Shown: piece by piece, positions 25,901-35,695 of the stretch
Layout: each line of letters begins with the position of its first letter
Numbering within the stretch: position 1 is the first letter of the stretch
Assembly (NCBI GenBank): GCA_019054805.1
Contig: JAHQIY010000048.1
Location: 95,321-159,320, forward strand
Length of the DNA: 64,000 nt
Direction of reading: 5' to 3'
From: Brachionus manjavacas
Taxonomy: Eukaryota > Rotifera > Eurotatoria > Ploima > Brachionidae
The notes under the pieces: generated by a model
Databases searched by the model: none
What the model saw: the letters and a program-made list of their open reading frames with translations, nothing else
What the model was told of the DNA's origin: nothing
Translations under genes and position numbers: made by a program

Positions 25901-26780
25901 TAATGAAATTATACCAAGGTAAAAATAAATTTAATATTGTAGCATATTAAAAATACTTAAAATTTTTTTTACTATCACTTTTAGATCGTGATCATTAACT
26001 TTATTTTGCCATAAAATTACCCAAAGCCCAATCGAAGCCTAATAGTGGTTTTTTTTCGGCTGCTTTTTTTGCCTGTTTTTTGTATTCTCTTGAATTTTTT
26101 CCCTTTTGATTCGATCTGGTTGTTACTGCTTTATCTTTTTCAGTCTTTTTGTCGTTAATGCAGTCAGCTGATTTGGACCTTTTGGATTTACCAGATGCTT
26201 TTTTTATAGATGTTCTAATTCTATTCTTTGTGGTCGGATTTTGAGCCTGCTTGATGTCATCATAATCATTAGACAAATACTTTTGCCTCTTTTTGCTTAT
26301 ATAATCAACTAATGATTTTTGGTTGACAAATTTACGCTCATTATTCAAATCATGATACCTGATAATGTATTTGATTTTTTCATCGAAATCGTCTTGGACA
26401 TCCAGCTCTGCGTAAATGTCCGATAAACTTCGTGCAGCTGACAGCGAATTTTCATTTGAAGCTATCGATGATTTGGACTCGTAAATGTCATTTAAGCTGG
26501 AATTAGTAGAGCCTTTTTTCAGAATGGACTTGAAGGCTGTATTAGCAGATATTCTAGGATCGTTAGACACCGATCTTGACCTTCTTTTATTTCTAATATC
26601 TTCACAAGATGTTCTCAAATATTCACAAAATGTAACAGTTTTTGGCTGATCTCTAACTAAAGACTTTTCGCCACTCTTTCTGATTGATTCTATCAGCAGT
26701 TTGTTTGTGCTTTGTAGGCTTTTTATTAACCTGTGACAATCTACGCGTAATTTATCAGTACTTATTGATGATTTATCCAT
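22929..26780 (-). CDS. MIIP: MIIP (migration and invasion inhibitory protein) homologue, three exons
   Basis: Exons 26021-26780, 23459-23680 and 22929-23410 join in phase to 1464 nt, 487 residues (human MIIP 388). Exon 1 is Ser/Lys-rich and ends KPLLGFDWAL, matching the RPYLGYDWI motif of MIIP. Exon 2 contains the PDDFW-EL-RFR segment that follows it in the family. Exon 3 has C-HSYKLNDRLFPVPV, then LCPVCKS, then FKISIPKSKI...PIR and FEDTLSLSENCMAGY, matching in order the YRVNRRLFPVPV, CRLC, VRVSIPLSIL and DTLALPRHCLLGWD blocks of human MIIP. The cysteines at 328, 353 and 356 could bind zinc. Intron 1 is unusually long (2340 bp) and holds a palindromic repeat. The first 13 codons and upstream region are copied into every tandem unit to the right. 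Confidence 0.83.
23851..23876 (+). repeat. T14-G12 homopolymer junction in MIIP intron 1
   Basis: A run of 14 T followed by 12 G, the only long G run in this AT-rich window. On the transcribed (minus) strand it is C12A14. It could be a slippage hot spot or a sequencing artefact. Confidence 0.6.
24340..24680. repeat. Palindromic element in MIIP intron 1
   Basis: About 24375-24425 and 24583-24632 are inverted copies sharing atcttctgaaacag and ttttgatcccatcggtgatg. Both strands read as acidic peptide pieces (ETSSET-TP, FDPIGD), and the plus strand continues about 50 codons (FEIDEIAYVDLKIISEIKDF). It may be an internally deleted transposon with coding ends. I cannot name the family. Confidence 0.5.
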
Positions 26781-28289
26781 GTGAAATCAATTTTTTTTTC
26801 TTTCTACTTTGGTCCTTAATCAAATTCACTTATCTTTTTCTAAAATTTTGTTTCCATGGTATTATATTTATTTAGTTTAAGAAGGACAGAACAATTTTTT
26901 AAATAGAAGGCTTTCAATATAGTCTTAAAAATCTAACATTAATGGCTGTCAGTATCGAACACAATAAATTTAGTAAAAATTACCACAAACTTATTTAAAG
27001 TATCAACAAAAATTATATGTTTTTATCTCTTTATCTTTTTTCCGAACATATTATAAATAAAATAATTAAATCAATGAAAACCTAACAAATCTATTAAATT
27101 TACAACTTTTATCACATAAACTGCAACTAAAATCTTAAAAAATCAAAATTTGTTTTTATTGACAACAAATTAAGCATTCATCCAAATAGTAAATGACTTG
27201 AAGTTTTTATTGATAAAAGTGAACATTTTTATGCAATCCGTCAATCAGACCAAATCAAGTGAAAGCTTATTACTTAATCCTTGAGACGAAACTCTTAATG
27301 TTGCGGAATCATTTCCGTTTCAAAAAGTCTTGCAAAAGTCTAACAAATAGATAAGAACCAAGAAAATAGAATTTAAATACCTGAATTTTTTGATAATTTT
27401 TGAGGAAATGGAAGGAAATTTTTGAGAGTTAAAGAGCAAACAAGATGAGATTAGTCGATGTTATTGTCGATTCATGGGTCAGCTTTGGTTTTAGAATTGA
27501 TCAGTGATAATCGATGCAAATTCAAAGAATCAGATGAGGCTCATTCGAATCATCCCGAACAAATGATTGTACTAAGAAAAAAAATTACATTTTTCTCGTA
27601 GATTTTTTTAATTTTTCTTTTACTTAAAAGGTTTTTTTATTGATTAAATGGAAAAAATTATGTTTTTACTTATTAAAAAAATTGACACAATATTAACTTT
27701 ATTATTGCATTATTTTCTTTTGGCGATTGTTATTAATTCTGTGGAATTTTTACTAAAAAAATTGTGCACAAATATTAAGAGTCAACATTAATCATTCATT
27801 TTCAATTTGTGAATTTTAATTGAGATAAAGAGAAGTTTAAAACCTAAAAAGGATTTTAAAATTGAATGAAAAATCAAGATTGCTGTTGATTTAATGATTT
27901 GAATTAACCATTTTAAAAATTTACGATTTTAAAATTTAAAAAAAAATAATTTTTTTATTTCTTTTTTTTTTAATTTTACAATTTATTTACTGATTTTACG
28001 TAAAAATGGCGAATTTATGTCATGAACGTGAAAAATTTTAAAATGAAACTAAATAGAATATGGCAAATTGAAGTTTGAGATCAAGATCAAAAGATATAAA
28101 TATAAATTGTATTATTTTTTTTTGATAATAAAAAAGAAATAAATTTTTTCCAAAGCAATTAATTGACATGTCATGTCAAGTTTATTTTCATTTAAAAAAT
28201 TTTAAAATTTCCCTTTTGATCCAACTTTAATAAGTTTAAATATTTTAATTGATTTTAATGAAAACTTACTTTTAAAGACAAAAAAATTT
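26781..28289. promoter_or_regulatory. MIIP 5' flank, AT-rich, copied in every unit
   Basis: Upstream region of MIIP on the minus strand. No gene is visible. Because it is inside the duplicated arm, complete copies precede each truncated MIIP fragment in the array. Confidence 0.4.
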
Positions 28290-28415
28290 ACTGTTTTAAA
28301 AATTAATAATAATAAAAATAATAATAGTAATAATAATAAGCTACAGCAGGAAACCTGTGGAGCGAGACTAGATGAAGTTTTGCTATGGTAGCTATCTTTC
28401 TGCGAAAAAAAAAAT
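28290..28415 (-). repeat. LINE/SINE-type 3' tail with (TAA)n, orientation minus
   Basis: A (aat)n/(taa)n tract is followed by gctacagcagg...gctatggtagct. The mirrored arrangement at 29238-29346 ends gccgtagc then (tta)n. The two tails share gctac-gca and tatggtagc and look like members of one diverged family facing away from each other. Confidence 0.5.
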
Positions 28416-29237
28416 TCTTCATTAAATATGCAATATTAAAATATATTTAAAAAATAACATTATTTAAGTTCGAATGAGTGGATATAAAAGTTATAAATTT
28501 GAATTTTTGAATTAATTTAACTTGAATTATTTAATTTGTTGATTGTTTTTGTTAAATAATTTAGAGATCATTTATTTTGATGTTAATTTGATAATGAACC
28601 ATTATTAGACATAACATGTCTAGTAAATTTTAGTATTTATTTCTTAAAAATTATCAAAATCATTAGATTAATTAATTTTTTAAATTTTAAATGATCGTTT
28701 TGAGCTTAAAGTTTGATTTGAAACTCCAATTTGCCTAGAATTTTTATTATCAGTATTCTATGATAATAATAAGAAAATAACTTTCTTTAAAAAAAGATAA
28801 ATAATTTATCTAATTTACTTGTTTCTTTAATTGATCATTATAATTATTAGAAAAAAAAGAAAAAATCCTCTAGCATTTTAAAATCTCAAATATTAAAAGT
28901 TTTTAATAGAAAATTTCTGATTTTTTTATTTAATCCAGGTGTTTTCTTTTGCTTTTTGATAGATAATGTCTTTAACCTTTTCATGTTATTAATTATTATT
29001 TATTTGTTTTCTGTTCGAGCATACGCTCCTTCAGATTAAAAAAAATAAATAAAATAATTAAAACAGTTTAAAAAATTTTAAAATTTAAAGTAAATTATTT
29101 TTCATTTATCAATGAAAGGATGAGATACAAAAATAATAATTAAAGAGCTGTTTAGTTAATAAAAAGATGGAGTTGGGAGAAAAAAAAAATACTATTAGAT
29201 TACAAAATCTTATCAGTTTCTCTTATTTCTGTACTTT

Positions 29238-29310
29238 TCCTTTTATTGCGTAGTGTGCTACCATAGGCGATCTCCTAGTAGTCCGTCTCCGCAAGCTTGC
29301 TTGCCGTAGC

Positions 29311-29346
<36 letters not shown>
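29238..29346 (+). repeat. LINE/SINE-type 3' tail with (TTA)n
   Basis: Conserved tail (attgcgtagtgtgctaccat to cttgccgtagc) followed by (tta)n. Its inverted copies are at 43985-44100 and in each tandem unit, where the trinucleotide tract length varies. Confidence 0.6.
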
Positions 29347-29347
<1 letters not shown>

Positions 29348-29351
29348 AAAC

Positions 29352-29523
29352 AAAATTTAGTTTGCCATGTGTCAGACCATACTAACAATCTCTCCAGATC
29401 CAACCGCATCTCTAGCGAATTCTGTCGCCACTCCACTGATCTGGCCAGCTTTCCATCATCCGCTTAGAGCCTGCAAAGGTCAGGCATATCATTGATGAAG
29501 ATCAGAGGACCAAGGACTGATCC
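29352..29523 (-). pseudogene. LINE RT fragment in the left arm, internally deleted
   Basis: On the minus strand reads GSVLGPLIFINDMPDL, then DDGKLARSVEWRQNSLEMRLDLERLLVWSDTW, i.e. RT motifs around the catalytic DD box. Compared with the right-arm copies it lacks about 225 bp of downstream coding sequence, so it joins directly to the (TTA)n tract. Confidence 0.75.
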
Positions 29524-29610
29524 TTTAATTTACTAATGATGTTTGGTTTTGTTAAACTCTTAGTGGGCTGACCATCTACCTTTCCTTAATTTTTATAATT
29601 TTTTTTAATA

Positions 29611-29962
29611 AGAGTCCAAGTCTGGACTTTTTTTTTCAAATTTGCTAGATCAAGATTTACATCAAAGAATTTAAATACTAATGGGTTGTCTAATCAATAT
29701 AGATTTGCCATATTTTAGAATTTTCGTGTAATTTTAGATAAAAAGTCTTCACATTCATTTAATGCAAAAAAGATCTCACGATCATGTTAAGGTATAAAAA
29801 ATGACTGGACAAAATGCTTCGACAGTAGTTGAGAATTAGGCGCAAATTTTCTTTGCTAGAACAATTACTCTACATAAATGGAAAAACAGGAACTACTAGG
29901 ACTATAAAAAAAAAGTCCGGACTTGGATTTGACTTGATACTTGTGACTTTTAAACAACTCTG
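29611..29962. mobile_element. hAT-type MITE, left end decayed
   Basis: Same family as 17782-18305: inner agtcca...ggact inverted pair and right terminus gacttttaaacaactctg. The left outer terminus is missing. Copies in the tandem units (for example 43148-43496) have the terminal CAGAG mutated to CAAAG. Confidence 0.7.
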
Positions 29963-30358
29963 CGTTTCATCTTCAAGCTTTTTGAAGTTAAAATTTTTCA
30001 GCTTTAATGAATAAAAAAGAAAAACAAATCTTTTAAATGTTAAAACTTTAAGTTTGGGGAAACATAACTTTGATTTTTAATTATTAAAATTTTTTATCTA
30101 ATCCGAAAATTTTAAATTTTAATTTTAATGCTTTTAGCATCAATAATGCATAAACAATAATATTTAACTAAAAAAATTTTTAAACTTTTTCCTTTGAAAA
30201 GTAATCATTTTAAATTTTGTTTTTGATGCTTTTATTTCATATATTATTTGAACTTAATAATTCAATAAGTAATAAAGGAAGGGTTGCGCAGCAACTAAAT
30301 AAATTATTTTTTATAAAGCAGAGAATTCGAAAATAAATTATTTTCAGTGTTTAAAAAA

Positions 30359-32235
30359 ATGAATCTGACGATAAACGAAGCTACCAAAATGATAGAATAT
30401 TGTTCATCATTTGACCAGATAGACGATATTTTTGACTCTGAAAAAGGATTTAATTATTTTGCAAAATTTATAAAACATGCTAAAACAATTTTTTTTGATG
30501 AAACTGAATTTATGAAAATATGCGAAGAAAACTCGTTTTACGAATTTTTTAATAATATTCTTTGTTTGTCAGCCTCTAATATTCAATTATCAACTATAAA
30601 AGATTACACCTATTTTGATAATATTTTGCATTTTCATGAAACTACAAGCCGTAATGAACGGAAAGTATTCTTTTTAGTCAGCATTGTAGATTTAATTAAC
30701 AGATTTATTACTTCGATTAAATTTCGAACAATTTTAATTGAAAAAAATGGACTAAAAACCCATTTAGATTTAATCAAAGTACTAAATGAGGATGAAGAGA
30801 TTTTTGATAAGAGATATTTTGGTGTCATCATCTTAAATGTAAATTGGTTAAGCAAATTGGCTGATGAGAATAAAAATATTTGGACCGATTTGAAAGCAAT
30901 AGATATATTGACAAATTATATGAGAAATTTTGAGTTTTACAAAATTTATGCAATTATGATTCTGGCAAATATAGCGGATGACAAAGATTTGGAATCTCTA
31001 GCCGAATTTGATCTGGCTATTGAGATCTTTACAGAAATGAGTGTTGAATGCATTAGTCAACCAAACAAAGTAATAGAACAAGAATTTTTCAATTTAGATA
31101 AAATTATAAAATTTAAAATTAAAAGTAAGTTTTGAAATTTTTGCATGTATTATGGACTTACTCAAAAATTTATTTAGATATAATAGATGTAGAAAACAAT
31201 TGCTTAATTTCAATAACTGGTTTATTGTTAGCTCTCTACAAAATATCTATTAACGATAAGCGAAAATCAGAAATTTACAAAAAGCCAAATTTTAAAGAAT
31301 CTCTATTGAGTTTAATTTACGCTGGTAATGATGCCGAAAAACAGCATGCCATACAACTTTTGATTCAATTATGCTTTGATAAAGATATTTTATTTGAAAT
31401 AAAAAAAGAAAGTGAATTAGTTTGTTTTATTCAAAATTTGTTGTCATCAAAAACAATTAAATACAAACAACTTGAAAAAGCTTGCAGTAGCTTTTTATGG
31501 ATTTTAAAGCAAGAAGATAAGATAATCACTTCAAATGGAAAACATGTAATGATAAGTTATAATTCTGCCACTCGTGAGCTATGCTTGAAAATACGAGATT
31601 TTCTAATGAGCAAAAATTTTGATGTTTGGATTGATACTGAAGATATAAATGGTTCAAGTTGTGACTCAATGGCAAAGGCAATCGAAGATTCTCAATTCGT
31701 TTTAATTTGTGTGACAGAAAAGTATCGCAAAAGCTATGCTTGCGAAGGCGAGGCAAAATATGCATATAAGTTGAAAAAAAATATAATACCATGCATCATG
31801 GAGAAGGGATACCATTCTGTAGGCGGCTGGCTTGGCTTCATCATATCTGACAAGATTTTTATAGATTTCACCAAATATGAACTTGACGATTGCTTTAAGA
31901 GGCTTTTGAATCAAATAATGCATCTAAAAAATGATTTAAATCAAGCAGAAAAAATAGAAAAAAAAGCTGATGAAAGCATCCACAAAAATGATAAACAAGA
32001 TTTCATTAATTGGGACCATGGGAAAACTAAAGAATGGTTTTTGAAAAACTCTTTTGAAGAAATATTTAAAGTTCTAGAACCAATTAATGGAAAAGGCCTA
32101 AGACAACTTAATGAATTACACACTCATACACCAGAGTTTTTTTACAAATCTCTGACGGCCAGCAATTCAATTACCATGAAAGATGTTATTAATTTTGTTT
32201 CAATATTTAAGGACCTTGTTGAAAATAAAGAATAA
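30359..32235 (+). CDS. ARM-TIR-SAM-like protein, intact left-arm copy
   Basis: Two exons (30359-31124 and 31178-32235; 53-bp GT-AG intron, phase 1) give 607 residues. The first 370 or so are helical with armadillo-like features (LALYKISIND, HAIQLLIQLCFD, ILANIADDKDL). Residues about 376-510 form a TIR domain: KHVMISYNSATRELCLKIRDFL (strand A/helix A), FDVWIDTEDI (BB-loop region), AMAKAIEDSQFVLICVT-like core, and SYACEGEAKYAYKLKKNIIPCIM, where the Glu aligns with the catalytic Glu of NAD-cleaving TIRs such as SARM1. Residues about 533-600 look SAM-like (W--GKTKEWFLKNSFEEIFKVLEPINGKGLRQL). SARM1 has ARM-SAM-SAM-TIR; here the order is ARM-TIR-SAM. A NADase or scaffold role in immunity or stress is inference. 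An AG acceptor just before 30348 suggests a 5' UTR intron. Four damaged copies lie in inverted orientation to the right. Confidence 0.88.
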
Positions 32236-32814
32236 AAAAATTAATTAAAAATATCCAGAATAAGTTTATTTGATTGAATCATTTGTCTGAATTCTTTTAC
32301 TAAATATATCGGGTGTTCAAAAGTGATCATGTGTTCTTATTATATCAAATTTAATACAAATATAAAATTTCTCTAACAATTTACTATTAAGTAACGGGTG
32401 AAGAAGCTTCCGGACTAAGTTTGTGCTGTCATAATTTTTGATCTATCTGTAACCGGTTTATAATAAAACAATGTTTAATCTTTAAAAGCTTTATTTAAGT
32501 TATTGAGCGTTCTGAAGTTCTAAGAATGGAATTCTTATTTATACCTATATGCTCGTGCCAAGAACACGAGCTTGTAATTAAGTCAAGATGTGAGCTAAGA
32601 ACAGAAAAAATGACCCTTCGAAATCGTGTATATTTATATTATGGAAAAATTCGTGCATTAAAAAAAATAATATTTTATGGAAACACCAATTATTACTCCG
32701 ACAGATGTCAACTAGTGTTAAATGTAATAAATAGTTTGATGGCTGGAATTTACCATTTTGAAAATTTACGATTTGAAATTCTCTTAAAAAATTCATATTT
32801 TTCTTTCTTTTTAG
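32236..32814. other. 3' flank of the TIR gene
   Basis: No gene that I can support; the 98-codon open frame at 32526 has no recognisable features. Left-arm base 32680 corresponds to the start of each tandem unit. Confidence 0.4.
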
Positions 32815-32937
32815 TAACGTAATTATCCGAATTTAGTGACATGTCACTACAGAATCATTTACATGCTATAACAGAGTGTCACTAAAATAGAGTACTCTAT
32901 TTTAGTGACATGTCACTCAATTCGGATGATTACGTTA
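32815..32937. mobile_element. 123-bp palindromic MITE (left arm)
   Basis: Ends TAACGTAAT and ATTACGTTA with subterminal atccgaa / ttcggat and agtgacatgtcact repeats, and a central perfect palindrome around agagtactct. TA at both ends suggests a Tc1/mariner-type TA target duplication. Identical inverted copy at 40130-40252. Not part of the tandem unit. Confidence 0.7.
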
Positions 32938-33569
32938 ATTTTACAAATTTTTAATTAAAATTTTTTACTTTTTTCACTGAACTTAAAAATAATCAAAATG
33001 AATTTTAAAAACAAAGAGCTGTATTTTTTTAAGTAGGTAAACAGAATTTACAATGTAGAAAAATGACTTTCGTTTTTGAATTGAAATATTTTTTACTAAA
33101 TAAACTATGAAATGTTATTGTTTTATGGAATTTCGATAAAATGTTTCAAGATAATAAAAGTTTTTATCTAAAATTTTAGATGGTCCTAACAATATTCAAA
33201 TCAATCATTATATACATGAAAAGGTTTTTTTTTTTAAAAAGCAAAAAAAAAAACACTGGGATTAAATAAAATGAGGGTTTTTTTTAACATGTAAAAGGGC
33301 TGCTGTCTCTGTGAAAGGAATTGCAGAGTCATATATAGTTGAAAGTGGCAATGCAATTAATCAGATCGTTTATCAAGATAAATTTCTTACCATGAAATTG
33401 CTTCCTTTCATCGATAAGCATCATTCAGAAAAAAAATTTTTTTTTCTGACTTGATGTACTCTCGCTACTCAGAAGCATCATTGGACTTAATGATCGAATC
33501 GATCATGTAAACTAGATACCAAAGGACTGGTCACAATGCCTAATAGTCAAACTCTCCAAGAAAGGCAAC

Positions 33570-34188
33570 AAGCCTTTCTGTGATCTGTGACAACTGGTGA
33601 GGAATATCACTGCTATCAATATCAAGCAAGGCGTTCTGCAGCATAACTCTGGAAAAAATCAGGAACTCTTTGGATGCTATACTTGGAGAAGAACACGCAG
33701 GATAAAGACGAGGTAAATGATGCTTTAACCAGATATTTTTACTTAGAAACTTCATTGAACAAAGTCTGGAATGGAATAGTCCCCTGTATCTTAACTTCAT
33801 TGACTTCAAGAAAGTCTCTGAAAGCATACACAGAAAAACCTTGTGAGCCATATTTAGATCTTATGGTGTGCCATAGAAATTAGTTAACTTGATAAAACTC
33901 TTCTATTAGAAATTTGAGTGTAGCGTGATTCTGGAAAAAGGACAATCTGAGAGCTTCAAAGTGTGTAAAGGAGTCAGACAAGGGTGCGTTCTCTCTCCGA
34001 CACTATTCCTAATACTGATTGACTATGTCATGAAGAAAACAATTGTCAGTGCGAGGGGTATACAATGGGGATTAACAGAAAAGCTTAAAGACTTAGACTT
34101 TGCGGACGATTTGGTGCTAATATCTAATACAGAAGCAGATATGCATATAAAGACGCAAGATTTGGCGAACAGCGCTAAATCCAAATAA
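33570..34188 (+). pseudogene. LINE RT remnant (left arm)
   Basis: Frames shift, but the order is clear: a FIDFKKVSESIHRKTLWAI-like motif, then FKVCKGVRQGCVLSPTLFLI, then LKDLDFADDLVLIS with the catalytic FADD box intact, then DMHIKTQDLANSAK. Upstream parts contain several stops. The conserved order fits an RTE/L1-like non-LTR RT. A 103-codon minus-strand frame across it is a shadow. Confidence 0.85.
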
Positions 34189-34575
34189 AAAAGGCCAAAA
34201 CGAAAGTTATGTGCATAAACACAAAATTTCTTTTTCCTTACCAAGTTTTCCAATTTTAAATCATTCATGAAAGTTTTAAATCTGGAACTGCACGTGGTCA
34301 TCTTTGTTTTTGTACAAAGGGGGCAGGGGTAGATTTTTTGGTACACAAAATTTTTATTATTCTATCAAATTCTTTTTTACATAATTCAAAAAAAAAAATA
34401 AAAGAATCATAATGAGTAGAAGGTTACGTAACTAATATTTATTGAATTGCTTGAATTATAAAATAACGAAGCTGTTTAGTTTTTATTTTTTTACTATAAG
34501 CTTTGGAAAAATTTTAATAATAAATTTCAGAAGAGATTGATCATTATTGAATGTTAATTTAAAAATTATCTAAAC

Positions 34576-35695
34576 ATGGCCATCAACGAATTTTTTGAGC
34601 ATCCTCGAGTAGAAGGACAAAACAACCGCAATGTAACATTTCCTCGTTTGCGATGGATATCGAAAAAAAAATTTGAAGAGGAAATAAATAGTTTTAGTGA
34701 TTTGGAAATACATCCATGTCTCAATGAGGATCAGCCTGTAAGAAGCCGTATATTTTTGGGAAAATTAATTCCGAATTCAAACAGCTCCTTTTCTTCAAAT
34801 CATGAAGATCAATTGATTTCCGAACTGATTGGAAGTGTTTTCTATTCGAGTGAAAAAATTTGGAAATTAAAAATCACATTCTCTGGCTTGACATATGAAA
34901 TAGCCGAGGGTTTTCTCGTTTTAAACATACAAGACCCCAGCTCATATTTTTGGAATGCCAACGATGCCTTTCAAAATGTACAACTTCCACACTACGCACT
35001 CAAAGTGTCACTTGACTCATCAGATTCTCACTACCAATATGCAGGAAGACGTCCGATACAAACTTTAAATTCTAGATATTCGATTATTTTCTATTCAAAT
35101 GCTTGGCTCAAAGTGGAAAACCAGCTTGAATTGACTTTTGGCAAGATTAAAACAGATTTAAGGCTGCTAATGGTTCCTTATGAGAATATGGAAATAGGGC
35201 ATTCTAAATACGAAGTGTTATGCTTAAAGGCATCGCCAGCTAGCCTACAGATTTTGTGTCGATCTGCCATTCGGAACTATCTTAATCGTTCACAGAAAAA
35301 TATAAAAGCACTCAGCAATCCATTGGGAAAAAACATTTTTCTTCCAAATGCACTTGTCAACTATTTGAAATATCCTTCATTCTTGAACATAGGCGATTGC
35401 ATGTTTAAAGAAGAGAAGCTTGTTCATGAAAACGATGAGTATGAGCTTTTGATTGACCAAGATAATGGAGATTTAATATGCAAAAAAATTGTCAGAATAT
35501 GCTGATATATCTAAAGAGTGGATAATGCAAAAAAATACAGATTGTATTCTGCTGCATCCGTTTAGCACTGTTTTTTATAGTTGCTCAAAAAAAAAGGCCA
35601 TTAAAAATGATTTCGTCAATTTAAATGATTCTATACTACCATATAAATTTTTTGTAAATTGGGAAAATTTGACTTTTGAAATAAAACATCTCTAA
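34576..35695 (+). CDS. SOCS-box protein, apparent frameshift near the C-terminus
   Basis: Open from the ATG at 34576 for 309 codons to 35505. The N-terminal 215 or so residues are not recognised. Residues about 222-270 form a SOCS box: a BC-box (SLQILCRSAIR) that should bind Elongin C, then NIFLPNALVNYLKYP in the Cul5-box position. This predicts a substrate receptor for a Cullin-RING ubiquitin ligase. At the A7 run 35482-35488 the frame shifts; the alternate frame continues LSEYADISKEWIMQK for about 70 more residues to 35695, so the real protein is probably about 377 residues. The shift could be a base-calling error or a real lesion. Single copy, in the loop between the inverted arms; its ATG lies on the arm boundary. 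Confidence 0.72.

Larger units (their letters stand above)
26743..34577 (+). repeat. Left arm of the large inverted duplication (7.8 kb)
   Basis: The reverse complement of this segment occurs at 38528-46583, with small indels and one deletion of about 225 bp in this arm near 29350. The left limit falls inside MIIP codon 13. The right limit falls within the ATG of the SOCS-box gene. This arm holds the only fully open ARM-TIR-SAM gene. Confidence 0.93.

Noticed and set aside
31526-32123. Minus-strand frames across the TIR gene (and copies in each unit)
   Set aside because: Shadow frames of the TIR coding sequence; they end and start with its frameshifts.
32526-32822. 98-codon open frame downstream of the TIR gene (MEFLFIPICSCQEH...)
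   Set aside because: No domain, and the sequence is truncated differently at unit starts; kept as unannotated flank.
33540-33851. 103-codon minus-strand frame (and plus-strand copy at 39254-39565)
   Set aside because: Lies antisense across RT motifs of a LINE remnant; no recognisable domain.
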